A stretch of DNA of 64,000 bases from CAVVFX01 sp963747535 (GTDB taxonomy: Bacteria > Acidobacteriota > Terriglobia > Bryobacterales > Bryobacteraceae). A program made the position numbers and the translations under genes. This document shows, piece after piece, positions 36,701-44,997 of this stretch. The first letter of the stretch is position 1, and the number at the start of each line of letters is the position of its first letter. The stretch spans positions 395,119-459,118 of the forward strand of contig CAVVFX010000008.1 of NCBI GenBank assembly GCA_963747535.1, given 5' to 3'. The notes below the pieces were generated by a model, which did no database searches, had not been told where the DNA came from, and was given only the letters and a program-made list of their open reading frames with translations.

Positions 36701-37180
36701 TTGAGCCAGCCCGTACGAATTGCGTCCCAGGAGTGGCAGATCCGCGATCTCCTTATTGGTCACGAGGTCGCTGATGGATGAAGTCTCGGTTTGGAGTACC
36801 GCCGTTGCGCCTGAAACGGTCACCTGCTGGGTTGTCGTACCGAGAGGCAGCGTAAAGTCCAGGCGGGTCGTTTCCTGGACGTTCAATTGGATACCGGACT
36901 GCTTGATCGTATCGAATCCCCGCTTCTCGATGGTGAGGCGGTAGCTGCCGGGAGGAAGTAGCTGGAACGAATAGTAACCGTCGCCGTTGCTGATGGTCGA
37001 ATGTTCAGTTCCCAGGCTGTTGTCGACGAGCTGGAGCCGGGCTCCGGGCACGACGGCGCCTGTGGGGTCCTTAATCAGACCTGTGAGGTTGGCGGTGGGG
37101 ACCTGGCTGAAGAGACTTAGTGCAAACAGCGTCAGACTGGCGAAACCGGAGGCCGCGCGCAGAGAGGGAGAGCAATGCAT
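33722..37180 (-). CDS. TonB-dependent receptor with carboxypeptidase-regulatory-like domain
   Basis: 1152 residues. After the signal peptide (ASGFASLTLFALSLFSQ) comes a CarbopepD_reg/CnaB-like domain (VPTANLTGLIKDPTGAVVPGARLQLV...SYRLTIEKRGFDT), then a plug region (DGIANTNSGGAGPG) and a long beta-barrel ending in the outer-membrane strand PRIIQLALKLLF. Such Oar-like receptors are expanded in Acidobacteriota and are thought to import or process large oligosaccharides or peptides. No SusD partner is adjacent. Confidence 0.93.
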   Translation of the reverse strand: MHCSPSLRAASGFASLTLFALSLFSQVPTANLTGLIKDPTGAVVPGARLQLVDNSLGTEHSTISNGDGYYSFQLLPPGSYRLTIEKRGFDTIKQSGIQLNVQETTRLDFTLPLGTTTQQVTVSGATAVLQTETSSISDLVTNKEIADLPLLGRNSYGLAQMVPGAFVPASYNNIPVDVISQTYVSINGARANQNQYLLDGIANTNSGGAGPGVFPDVDVVQEYRVTTNNYSAEYGQAAGGVFNVATKSGSNGFHGDVYDYLRNNLLDANDFFSNRGGIPRAPFRFNQFGGTLGGPIRKNKTFFFGAYEGVREVQGVTFVDTVPTASQRQGDFSQTFAANGQQIVIFDPFSTTASPTNPNQYVRTAFPGNVIPVSRFDPVAKSLLQFLPLPNTAGNAITNTNNFTSATPQVVDKDDFSVRADHYIGEKQRIFGEFFYDRSPYTRPNVYGNIGTPTYGPTQHFARRAAVISDTYTFSPTLIADFSAGFSRVINDRGSPSLGVNLTQYGFPAQLAQQVQPDTIPAILIPGYEGSFSQTNIGPGTTIGENGFIRTGDDTFTWQAVVTKVAGRQTIKFGGGFQLVRSNYLQYSDTGFQFSFSAAFTQGPNATAASATAGSALASYLLGTPSGGQANFTPALALQNIYYDFFVEDDLKITSKLTLNLGLRYEYESPWTDRYNQLTNFNYQAVPPLNAPGLNLRGALTFAGVNGNPRAQWDPQRTNFAPRIGLAYSITPKTVMRMGAGIFFDPTLGAQPTDTSGFSAVTTFTSSINGVTPYNVLSNPFPQGLIYPTGSSLGPATLLGQSVVFGDRNAQTPYSAAWNFDIQRELPGGVKLDTAYVGNRGVHNFSNLTLDQLPDSALALGSALLTTVPNPFYGQITSGTLSASTTTLAQLLRPYPQYLGVTAQNSTWGASTYNALQVRAEKRFNGGFSINASYTWSKLMDNVTGSFSGQTLSGTGFQDNNNLALERSVSSLDIPQRFVAGYLWELPMGTGKKIFTGPVAGRIAGGWQVQGITTFSSGEVLGVTTSNNTTDSQGGGQRPNWNGVNPALSNPTVGDWFNTSVFSQPATYTFGNVARTLATMRASPTKNWDFSVLKNTMLKENWTLQFRAEFFNLFNTVQFGPPATAFGVSTFGVVSSQQNQPRIIQLALKLLF

Positions 37181-37309
37181 GGCCGAACTCCTACTGGGTC
37201 GGGATTTGAAAGAAAGACTTACGAAATGCTGTCATAGGTGCGAGGTTGCTGTCAATCGCGCGACAAGTGGTTACGTGAGAGATCTTAGGCCGGGCAGTAT
37301 TGTGCGATA

Positions 37310-37333
37310 GACTCGGCCGTTGGCAGCCGAGTC
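37310..37333. terminator. Hairpin after the BamE-like gene
   Basis: GACTCGGC (37310-37317) and GCCGAGTC (37326-37333) pair around an 8-nt loop. It lies downstream of the stop at 37380 and upstream of the receptor gene start, so it probably separates the two transcripts. Confidence 0.5.
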
Positions 37334-37379
37334 AGGCGAAACCGCCCGCCCAACTGAACTGCACAGACCACCACGCGGC

Positions 37380-38168
37380 CTACCTGGGCACGTCGAGGGG
37401 AGCCGCCGCTTCCGCGCCCAGTCCGGCGTAGGTCTCTTTCACCTTGACGCACTTGTTGCCGTTGAAAGTGACGAAAGTGATCTTGCCCGGCGGCGTACCG
37501 TAAATCCAATCCTCGGACTCGACATCGTCAACCGTCTCGCGCGTCTTGCGCACCGGACGGCCCATGGCCATGATGACCTGGTCACGGTCCATTCCCGGTT
37601 CGGCACGCTTTGCCGCAATGGCCGCTTTAATCTCAGGCGGCAGCGTTTCGGCGTAAATCTCCGTGGCCGAGTGTTTATCGAAATCGAGAATCGGCGCGAG
37701 CAGTTTTTTCACGTCCGCAGCTTTTATCGGTTCGAGCGGTTTGTGAAACAGGATGGCAACGTAGGTCCCGGCCGCCGCATTAGAACTGCCGTTGGAGATC
37801 GGCGCGGTCCCCCCGCCCATGCCCACCTGCACGTTGTCGTACCAGTGTTTGCCGCTCTTGATCCCGCCATTGATCTCGAGTACGATCCTGTCGTTCTCGA
37901 GAGTCACCTTGGTGATCTGGATCTGATCACCCACACGCGCGGCAGGACCCAGTTTCTCCCCGGCGTTCAGCCAAGCCTGCTTGTCCCAGGTGCCATCCGC
38001 ATTGAAATCGATCGGCTTCTTCGACCGCGGCAGGTAGGTCTTAGCTTTGGCATACTCAGCGCTCAACCCGCGCACCAGTTCGACTTCGTCATCGTACGTT
38101 AGTTTGCCGGCCGCGAACAGGCCGGATCCGATCGAAGCAGACACCACTATGCAAAGGAAGGATTTCAT
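37380..38168 (-). CDS. Secreted protein with BamE/SmpA-like C-terminal motif
   Basis: 262 residues from ATG 38168, with a signal peptide (MKSFLCIVVSASIGSGLFAAG). The last third, PGMDRDQVIMAMGRPVRKTRETVDDVESEDWIYG, has the hallmark of BamE/DUF2845-like folds, which are envelope assembly or adaptor proteins. Residues 150-175 resemble a target-binding region (KKLLAPILDFDKHS). ATG overlaps the upstream CPBP stop by 4 bp, so the two are coupled. Confidence 0.72.
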   Translation of the reverse strand: MKSFLCIVVSASIGSGLFAAGKLTYDDEVELVRGLSAEYAKAKTYLPRSKKPIDFNADGTWDKQAWLNAGEKLGPAARVGDQIQITKVTLENDRIVLEINGGIKSGKHWYDNVQVGMGGGTAPISNGSSNAAAGTYVAILFHKPLEPIKAADVKKLLAPILDFDKHSATEIYAETLPPEIKAAIAAKRAEPGMDRDQVIMAMGRPVRKTRETVDDVESEDWIYGTPPGKITFVTFNGNKCVKVKETYAGLGAEAAAPLDVPR

Positions 38169-39040
38169 ACTTCCGGCTCGCTCTCCACGGGTGAGGACAG
38201 TTCGGAGACAGGGTAGGGAAACGGATACCACCAGATAAACAGCGCCATCAGCACCAGCACAACCGTCGTGAGCAGACTGCCCTCCGGGCCATAGGCGCCG
38301 CCGCTCCACAGAGTACCCGCGTTCCAAGTCATCTCGTAACCCGTCACCCTCATTGTAATGCCGCTGATCTTCACCCCGAAAAACGGCAGTGCGATGTTCC
38401 ATCCAAAATGCAATCCGACCGGCAGCCATAGCGAACAGGTACGGTATAGGGCACACCCGAAGAGGATGCCGAAGCCGATGGTATTGAGCGTACTCAACCA
38501 CGTCGCGTCCGGATTACCCATGTGCAACAACCCGAAAATCACGCCCACCGGAAAGATAGCCGCGAAGGGTCCCAATCCGTTCATCAACGACTGGAAAGCG
38601 AAGCCGTGGAACAGCAGTTCTTCTCCCGCGGCGCCACAAAAAATCAGGATCGTGACGAAGCTGGCGGTATCGAAGCTGGCATGGACATCGGGCACTGCAG
38701 TGAATTGGGCGCGATGCAGCGCAAACCCGGGGAGAACCGCCATCGCAGCCCCGACCGCTCCGGCGGCGGTCCCCATCCACAAATCGCGCCCGCCCCGTGA
38801 GTTCCACGCCAGCCCGACCTGCGGCAGTGGCGTCTCGCCATAAATCTTCCAGCAAAGAAACGTAGCCGTCAGCGATCCGATAAAAGGGGTGACTGTAGTC
38901 TCCACCAGTTGCCCGCCCAGCCAATAAAAAGGCATGGCCATCACCGTGATGGTCAGGAGGTAGAACAGGACGAAAACGCCCGTCTGGGAAATCGAACGGA
39001 TGGGATCGCGTTCCATAAAATCAGAAAAACATTGGGCCAC
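38165..39040 (-). CDS. CPBP-family intramembrane metalloprotease
   Basis: 291 residues, or 283 from ATG 39016. Seven or eight hydrophobic helices. The three family motifs are present: AAGEELLFHGFAF (EExxxxG with Phe-His instead of the usual Arg), VIFGLLHMGN, and VGLHFGWNIAL. These glutamate-type proteases include Rce1 and bacteriocin self-immunity proteins. Coupled with the downstream BamE-like gene; the target is unknown. Confidence 0.87.
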   Translation of the reverse strand: MAQCFSDFMERDPIRSISQTGVFVLFYLLTITVMAMPFYWLGGQLVETTVTPFIGSLTATFLCWKIYGETPLPQVGLAWNSRGGRDLWMGTAAGAVGAAMAVLPGFALHRAQFTAVPDVHASFDTASFVTILIFCGAAGEELLFHGFAFQSLMNGLGPFAAIFPVGVIFGLLHMGNPDATWLSTLNTIGFGILFGCALYRTCSLWLPVGLHFGWNIALPFFGVKISGITMRVTGYEMTWNAGTLWSGGAYGPEGSLLTTVVLVLMALFIWWYPFPYPVSELSSPVESEPEV

Positions 39041-39118
39041 GAATGAACACGGACAAACACGAATAAAAATGCCTGGCTTTGTCTTTCCTATTGGTGTTCA
39101 TTCGTGTTCATTCGTGGC
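39036..39118. repeat. 16-bp perfect inverted repeat
   Basis: GCCACGAATGAACACG (39036-39051) is the exact reverse complement of CGTGTTCATTCGTGGC (39103-39118), separated by 51 bp. It lies between the GHMP kinase stop and the CPBP start and contains the recurrent ATTCGTGTTC unit repeated twice. Likely a terminator or a dispersed intergenic repeat. Confidence 0.7.
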
Positions 39119-40128
39119 TAAGTGTTTTTGACTTTCACTTTCACGCCGGCCCCTGCGACCTCGCACGGCAGCACTCGGGCGCCGGCCGCCGTGATGGCCG
39201 CGGCTACGCGATCGCGCGCTTCCGGGTCGGTGAGGAAGAGGACACAGCCTCCGCCTCCAGCCCCGCAGACTTTGGCGCCTAGCGCTCCGTGGCGGCGGGT
39301 GGTCTCGACCAGAGTATCGATGAGCGGCGTCGAAATTCCGGGAGCGTTCTTGCGACGGTGCGACCATTCTTCGCGCAGCAACCGGCCAGCCTCGCTCCAT
39401 TGCTGCTTTTCGATCGCCTCGCGCATGCTGACGGCGATCGCCGTGATCCGGTCGAAATTCCTGTGCACCTTGCGGTCGCCATTGATGTGCGCCTTCATGA
39501 CTTCCCAGTTGTTGATCCCGGAATTGCGCGGGACGCCGGTATAAGCCAGCACAAACCGCCGGTTGAGTTCCTCCGCGGGCAACGGCAGCCGGACACAGTG
39601 AATGCCTTCTTCAGACAGTTCGATGGCCAGGACTCCACCGTACATCGCGGGAAAATAGTCCTGCGCGCCGGTCGGCACCCGTATGATCCGGGCTTCGATA
39701 TTCTGCGCGATCACCCGCAGCGTTTCGATCGGCAGTTTCCGCCCGGTGAGCCGGTTGAGCGCCGACGCGACCGCGATAATCAGGGTCGAAGAACCCGCAA
39801 TGCCGGCCCCCGCAGGCGCTTCGGAATCGGTCTCGATTTCGATGCCTGTCGCAGGCCCGAAGTATCGGACCAGATGCGCCAGCAAAGGCAGTTTGTAGCG
39901 CGAGGCGGCGCGCAGTTGATGGAGCGAGTCAAAGGACTCGGTGAGCTTCAGATCGCGCGACGCGAATACGATCCTGACATCCTCGCGAGTCCGCAAGGTG
40001 CACGAGGCATATCGATTCACCGCAAAGTTCACTGTTACTGCGCCGGCGTGGAAGAGATACAGCGGCCAGATATCGAGCGTGCTGCCGGCCATATCGACCC
40101 GGCAGGGAGCTTTGGAAGTGATTATCAT
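39118..40128 (-). CDS. GHMP kinase, sugar-kinase like
   Basis: 336 residues from ATG 40128 (a TTG 36 bp earlier is possible). The start MIITSKAPCRVDMAGSTLDIWPLYLFHAGAVTVNFAV is the substrate-binding N-terminus of the heptose/fucose-kinase branch; the ATP loop is APAGAGIAGSSTLIIAVASAL, and the C-terminal motif is GAKVCGAGGGGCVLFL. It likely phosphorylates a sugar for glycoconjugate synthesis (D-glycero-D-manno-heptose 7-phosphate kinase-like). No partner genes are adjacent. Confidence 0.85.
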   Translation of the reverse strand: MIITSKAPCRVDMAGSTLDIWPLYLFHAGAVTVNFAVNRYASCTLRTREDVRIVFASRDLKLTESFDSLHQLRAASRYKLPLLAHLVRYFGPATGIEIETDSEAPAGAGIAGSSTLIIAVASALNRLTGRKLPIETLRVIAQNIEARIIRVPTGAQDYFPAMYGGVLAIELSEEGIHCVRLPLPAEELNRRFVLAYTGVPRNSGINNWEVMKAHINGDRKVHRNFDRITAIAVSMREAIEKQQWSEAGRLLREEWSHRRKNAPGISTPLIDTLVETTRRHGALGAKVCGAGGGGCVLFLTDPEARDRVAAAITAAGARVLPCEVAGAGVKVKVKNT

Positions 40129-40198
40129 CGTGGAGAGATCTTCGGATTCTCGAACATAGCACAAGTAACTACGAGTGCCCCGTGCGAAATCTCAGAAC

Positions 40199-40293
40199 AG
40201 CCGCTAACCGCGCGGCAGGGCGGAGTCCAATGTGCCTGAAACTTGCGCCTGTGCCGTCGCGGGCGAAGTTTGGCCGCAGTTTCTGGAGAGCCG
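40199..40293. repeat. Direct repeat copy 1 flanking the enoyl-CoA hydratase gene
   Basis: Shares AGCCGCTAACCGC, GTCCAATGT, ACTTGCG and GCGAAGTTTGGCCGCA in the same order with 41301-41392, about three quarters identical by eye. Non-coding, downstream of the hydratase gene. Confidence 0.7.
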
Positions 40294-40357
40294 TAACGAG
40301 CAAGGATGAACGTGAGCTGCGCGCAGAGAACACCTGAGTGGAAGAGCCGATCACCGG

Positions 40358-41200
40358 TTATTTTCCGCTGAAGGCGGCCTTGCGCTTCTCCAGGAAATGC
40401 TTGACGCCCTCCTGGAAATCCTCGCTGTCAAAACTCTTGAACATCTCGACATCCGCCTCTTCGCTCGCTTCGCAAAGACTTTGGAACAGCGCGTCGTAAA
40501 CCTGCTTTTTCATGACGCGCAAAGATCGTGGCGACACCGCATGCGCCAGCTCCGCTGCGTAAGACCGGACTTCCTGCTCGAACGACTCATGCGGGATGAG
40601 TCGATTGACCAGGCGCAATGCCAGCGCCTCCTGAGCCGTCACCTGCCGGGACGACAACAGCAGATCGAGGGCCGCGGCGTGGCCGGCCAGGCGCGCAAGC
40701 ATCCAGGCAATACCATACTCGGCAATTAAGCCGCGCCTGGCGAATGCCGTAGTAAACGTCGCTTCAGAGGAAGCGAGGCGAATGTCACAGTACAGCGCGA
40801 TCACCATTCCAAGACCTGCGGTCGGACCATTGATGGCCCCGATCACCGGCTTTTTCAACGAGGGGAAATACGCGTACCGTTTTTGGAAGTCGCTGCGTGC
40901 GCCATGGCACTTCGGTACCGGGTTGCGGTCCTGGTGTTCGCGCACGATTTCAGAAACAGTCCGTCCGGCGGCGCCCGCAAACATCTCAGCCATCCCCTGG
41001 ACATCGGCGCCCGAACAGAAGCCCCGCCCCGCGCCAGTCAAAACGATCACGCGCACGGCATCGTCGCGGTCGGCTTTCTGCATGGCCGTGCGGACCTCGG
41101 ATTCCATGACGCTGGTCCACGCATTCAGCCGCGCGGGCCGATTCAACGTCACCCATGCTACGGCATCCTCCACGTTGTACATAATCTGCTCGAAGTGCAC
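40358..41200 (-). CDS. Enoyl-CoA hydratase/isomerase family protein
   Basis: 280 residues from GTG 41200, preceded by AAGGAGGTG; the longer frame upstream lacks support. Crotonase fold: LTGAGRGFCSGADVQGM forms the oxyanion hole, NGPTAGLGMVIALYCDIRLAS the second, and AFARRGLIAEYGIAWML holds the catalytic-Glu region. There is an insert with charged residues (GARSDFQKRYAY). It hydrates or isomerises an acyl-CoA; the pathway is not shown by neighbours. Confidence 0.9.
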   Translation of the reverse strand: MHFEQIMYNVEDAVAWVTLNRPARLNAWTSVMESEVRTAMQKADRDDAVRVIVLTGAGRGFCSGADVQGMAEMFAGAAGRTVSEIVREHQDRNPVPKCHGARSDFQKRYAYFPSLKKPVIGAINGPTAGLGMVIALYCDIRLASSEATFTTAFARRGLIAEYGIAWMLARLAGHAAALDLLLSSRQVTAQEALALRLVNRLIPHESFEQEVRSYAAELAHAVSPRSLRVMKKQVYDALFQSLCEASEEADVEMFKSFDSEDFQEGVKHFLEKRKAAFSGK

Positions 41201-41300
41201 GGACACCACCTCCTTCGCTCTATCAGATTGTACTCTCCAGAGCTTCGGACAGACCATTGGTGAGGGCAGACGGTTCCGCCTGCCAACGTGAATACTCATT

Positions 41301-41392
41301 AGCCGCTAACCGCCGGCTGGCCCGCGGTCCAATGTCTGAGACTTGCGGCATTGCCGCCGCGAGCGAAGTTTGGCCGCATTTCCGGAGAACGG
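41301..41392. repeat. Direct repeat copy 2 flanking the enoyl-CoA hydratase gene
   Basis: Second copy of the repeat at 40199-40293, in the same orientation, 101 bp upstream of the hydratase start. A short GGCAGACGG/CCGCCTGCC hairpin lies just before it at 41265-41284. Confidence 0.7.
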
Positions 41393-41408
41393 CGCGAATC
41401 CAACAGTC

Positions 41409-44400
41409 CTACGGAACGGCCAGTTCTTCCCGAGCGCCCAGCATCCGGAGGCAGCGGTCGATCCAAAGTTTGGTCAACTTCTCCTGCACTCCATTTTGCG
41501 AAAGGCGGGTGCGTAGATTACTGAAATCGACATGGTCCAGCGATTGATCCTGGTTGAAGCAGGAGAACACCACCGTCTCTTCTCCGGTCACCGGATCGCG
41601 ATGCTGCTGCAGGCACTGCGCGCAAATCTCCTTCATCATGCACTGCATCGGCGAGTTGATGCTGCCGATCGCGTGATGACCTTTCTTGAGGAACGGCTTG
41701 AGCACGGTATGCCGCGCCTGCGCCACCGCGCGCATCATTCCGTCCGATCCGATCGCCACTACGCGATCTACGGCCTCGAGCGGAATTTCGGGTTCATCCA
41801 AATCCCCGCGTCCGTATGCTGCCATGGCTTCGACGATGTTGCCGACAAAGGCCTTGTCCTGCACCCGGTCGGGAGTAAAGCCCGGGGCTTCGTCGCAGCA
41901 CCAGATCACCACGTCCGCGGCTTTCTCGATCTCCTCGACTTTGTAACGGTCGATGATCTTCTTGTAGCCGGCGAAGTAGACCACCTTAGAACCGTTCTCC
42001 CGGAACCTCTGCCCGATAGAAAACAGCACCGCATTGCCGAGACCTCCGCCCACCAGCAGCACCGTTTCCTTCGCCGGCGTGTGGGTGGGAGTGCCCGTCG
42101 GACCCATCAGGATCACCGGTTCTCCCGGTTTCAACAGAGCGCACAAGTCCGACGACCCGCCCATCTCCAGCACAATAGTCGAAAGCAGTCCCTGTACCCG
42201 ATCGACCGACGCGCCCGTCAGCGCCAGACCCTCCATCGCGAGCGTCGTGCCATCGGCTCGCGGCGCAAGGGTCTCGAAATTCTGCAGTCGATAGAACTGC
42301 CCCGGCTCAAACGACCGGGCCGCCAGCGGAGCCCGCACGATCACTTCGACAATATTGGGCGTCAGCCGGACGACTTGATGCACCACGGCACGCAATTCAT
42401 CGTTCAATCGCGCAACCAGTTCTTCGGGCGACGGACCTTGCGGCGCGCGCCGGGCGAGCATTCGCGAAACTACCGGATAACCTTGCTTAGCGCTCCCCAT
42501 CGCCTTCACCACATTGCCGGCAAAGGAAGGATGCAGATCGCCAAAATAGCTGATCGCACGCTCATCCGGACGGATGGACGTGAGCACGTAGGCGCGGTCC
42601 GGTTTCGCCAGCTTCTGCGGTTTAGCTCGCGTGCCGTCTTCGTCGATAGCCTGGAAGTACCGGCCGTCAATGGTGACGTTATGCGGATCTTCCCGTCCGA
42701 GCACCGTATTAGGCTGCGTACCCGCAGCCACCAGAATCGATCGCGCGGGCAAGACGACCGGTTCGCCGTCGTGGGTCAGGTGCAGCGCCGTGGCATGTCC
42801 GTATTGATCCACATCCACGGCTTGCGGGGTCAGGCATTCAGCAAAGCGGATGCCTTCCTGCATCGCCAGTTCGACCTCTTCGTGATTCAACGTGTAGCTC
42901 GGAGCGTCAATCAGGCGGCGGCGGTACGCGATGGTTACGCCGCCCCATGAATTCAGCAGCGACACAAAATCCGGCTTACGGCCCTCTACATTAGCGGCTA
43001 ACCGCTCGGCGCGAATCGCCCGACCGTGCGCCAGAAATTCATTGGCGGTTGCCGTCTCCTCCGCGGACCACAGGCTACGCACCTCGCGCTGGCCGCGCTC
43101 CGCTACCAACTTCTCGTAGCGCTCGAGGAATTTCTCCACCTGCACCACGTAGTAAGCCAGAGACTCGGTTGCGGTGTCGATCGCGGTCAAGCCGCCACCG
43201 ATTACCACGATGGGCATCTGGATCTGCAGATTCGCCACCGAATCGTGTTTGGCAGCGCCCGTCAGTTGCAGCGCCATCAGGAAGTCGGACGCCTGCCGTA
43301 CGCCACGCGCCAGTCCGTTCTTCATCGGGATCACCGTCGGACGGCCGGCGCCCGCGCAGAGCGCAATATGATCGAAGCCCAACTCGAACGCGCTGTCGAT
43401 GGTGAGGGTGCCACCGAAGCGAACTCCGCCGAACATTGCAAACTCGCTGCGCCGTTCGAGCAGCAGCCGGATAACCTTAAGAAAGTTCTTGTTCCAGCGG
43501 ACCGTAATGCCATACTCGGCGACGCCGCCAAAACCGGCCATCACGCGATCGTCCAGCGACTCGTAAAGCGTATTGATATCGCGGATGGGCTGGAACGGAC
43601 GCCTCCGTCCCATAGCGTCGACGCCACTCACTTCGCCAGGCAGAGGTTCGATTTTGAGTCCGTCGATGGCCGCGACCGTGTGGCCGTCATTCATCAGATG
43701 ATGGGCCAGGGTGAACCCGGCAGGGCCCAGGCCTACGATCAGGGTCTTATACCCGCTCGGCGCCTTGGGGAACGGGCGCTCGAAATTCAGCGGATTCCAG
43801 CGCGTGAGCAGGCTGTAAATTTCGAATCCCCACGGGAGATCCAGGACATCCTTCAGGGAACGAGTCTCGATCTGGGGAATGTCGACGGGTTCCTGCTTCT
43901 GATAAATGCAGGACTTCATGCAGTCATTGCAGATGCGGTGCCCCGTGCCGGCGCACATGGGGTTGTCGACCGTAACGATTCCCAGCGCTCCGATGGCGTT
44001 GCCATTCTGCTTGACCACGTTCATCTCGGAGATCTTCTCCTCGAGCGGGCAGCCGGCCAGCGTGACTCCGAAGACGCTGTGCTTGTACTCGCCGGTTTTC
44101 TCGCGGAGCCCTGTGGAGCAACTGTCCTTCCCCTGGTTGTGGCACTTGATGCAGTAGTGCGCCTCGTCTAGCGCGCCGGTCAGATCCATGCCCGGATCGG
44201 TGAGTTTGAAGCCTTCCCGATGCCGGTAGTGGTCGGGGTGAAGTTGCAGTTTGACGAAACCGTTCCCGGCGACAAATTCCACCGGTACGAGATGAAACGG
44301 GTCGATCTTGTGTGCGACGCGGAAGAGGACATCGCTATGATGTTTCTTCTGCCCGGCGGGTGTGAGGGTTGCCCAGGCGGCATATTTGGCGGCGAGGTCG

Positions 44401-44891
44401 AGCGGAGTCTTGTAAGCTGCCTCGGCCTGGAGCCAGCGATCGACGAAACGGGAGAACGCCAACTCCGTCAACGGCGCGTCGAACAGCGCTTCGAGGTCAG
44501 CCGCCAGAGCCTCGCCGTCGAGGAGCATGGCCTCGTCGCGAGAGATGCTGGTGACCGCTTTCCGCTGGACGAATTTCCGCTTGACCGCATACAGCGGCGC
44601 GAGGGCATGATGACGAGCCTGCAGGTCGCGCAGGTCGGCCTCGATGCCGAAGAGTTGTCCGATGAAATCCTCTAGATATGGCGCCACCGCAATGATCAGC
44701 TCGGACGCCTGTTTGCGAGTGAGCGACACTGGGTTCTCGCGGGCTGCGATCAGGCGCTCGCAGGGAGCGGGATCGGCGGCCTTCAGATAGTCGAGAAAGG
44801 CTCCGTCAAGACGGACAAGTCCCTCGCGCGCATAGAGATCCTCAAAGGCGAACCCAAACGCGAGAGATAGGTGGTCGGATGCAATACTCAT
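41409..44891 (-). CDS. Multi-domain FAD/Fe-S oxidoreductase, Nfn/GltD-PyrK-like fusion
   Basis: 1160 residues from ATG 44891. Residues 1-240 are a helical unknown domain. Cys247, 250, 258, 281, 313, 321, 324 and 328 form two ferredoxin-like clusters as in GltD/NfnB. Next come an FAD site (VGLGPAGFTLAHHL, from about 387) and a second dinucleotide site (VVIGGGLTAIDTATES). The C-terminal 300 residues are a PyrK/FNR-like domain (PGQFYRLQNFE, VGGGLGNAVLF) with a terminal cysteine set CX5CX2CXnC for a [2Fe-2S] cluster. The layout joins NfnB- and NfnA-like halves in one chain; it may shuttle electrons between NAD(P)H and ferredoxin. Confidence 0.85.
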   Translation of the reverse strand: MSIASDHLSLAFGFAFEDLYAREGLVRLDGAFLDYLKAADPAPCERLIAARENPVSLTRKQASELIIAVAPYLEDFIGQLFGIEADLRDLQARHHALAPLYAVKRKFVQRKAVTSISRDEAMLLDGEALAADLEALFDAPLTELAFSRFVDRWLQAEAAYKTPLDLAAKYAAWATLTPAGQKKHHSDVLFRVAHKIDPFHLVPVEFVAGNGFVKLQLHPDHYRHREGFKLTDPGMDLTGALDEAHYCIKCHNQGKDSCSTGLREKTGEYKHSVFGVTLAGCPLEEKISEMNVVKQNGNAIGALGIVTVDNPMCAGTGHRICNDCMKSCIYQKQEPVDIPQIETRSLKDVLDLPWGFEIYSLLTRWNPLNFERPFPKAPSGYKTLIVGLGPAGFTLAHHLMNDGHTVAAIDGLKIEPLPGEVSGVDAMGRRRPFQPIRDINTLYESLDDRVMAGFGGVAEYGITVRWNKNFLKVIRLLLERRSEFAMFGGVRFGGTLTIDSAFELGFDHIALCAGAGRPTVIPMKNGLARGVRQASDFLMALQLTGAAKHDSVANLQIQMPIVVIGGGLTAIDTATESLAYYVVQVEKFLERYEKLVAERGQREVRSLWSAEETATANEFLAHGRAIRAERLAANVEGRKPDFVSLLNSWGGVTIAYRRRLIDAPSYTLNHEEVELAMQEGIRFAECLTPQAVDVDQYGHATALHLTHDGEPVVLPARSILVAAGTQPNTVLGREDPHNVTIDGRYFQAIDEDGTRAKPQKLAKPDRAYVLTSIRPDERAISYFGDLHPSFAGNVVKAMGSAKQGYPVVSRMLARRAPQGPSPEELVARLNDELRAVVHQVVRLTPNIVEVIVRAPLAARSFEPGQFYRLQNFETLAPRADGTTLAMEGLALTGASVDRVQGLLSTIVLEMGGSSDLCALLKPGEPVILMGPTGTPTHTPAKETVLLVGGGLGNAVLFSIGQRFRENGSKVVYFAGYKKIIDRYKVEEIEKAADVVIWCCDEAPGFTPDRVQDKAFVGNIVEAMAAYGRGDLDEPEIPLEAVDRVVAIGSDGMMRAVAQARHTVLKPFLKKGHHAIGSINSPMQCMMKEICAQCLQQHRDPVTGEETVVFSCFNQDQSLDHVDFSNLRTRLSQNGVQEKLTKLWIDRCLRMLGAREELAVP

Positions 44892-44997
44892 CAGGTGTAA
44901 AAAGGGGATTAACCTCAATTCTACCAATGACAGGGCATGGAGCACGCAGCGGTGGCGTCGAAGTGAGAATATTGGCGGCTCGACTGCACTAAATGTC

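Noticed and set aside
41532..42950. A 472-codon plus-strand frame antisense to the flavoprotein gene
   Set aside because: His/Arg-rich composition and no similarity; shadow of the long real gene.
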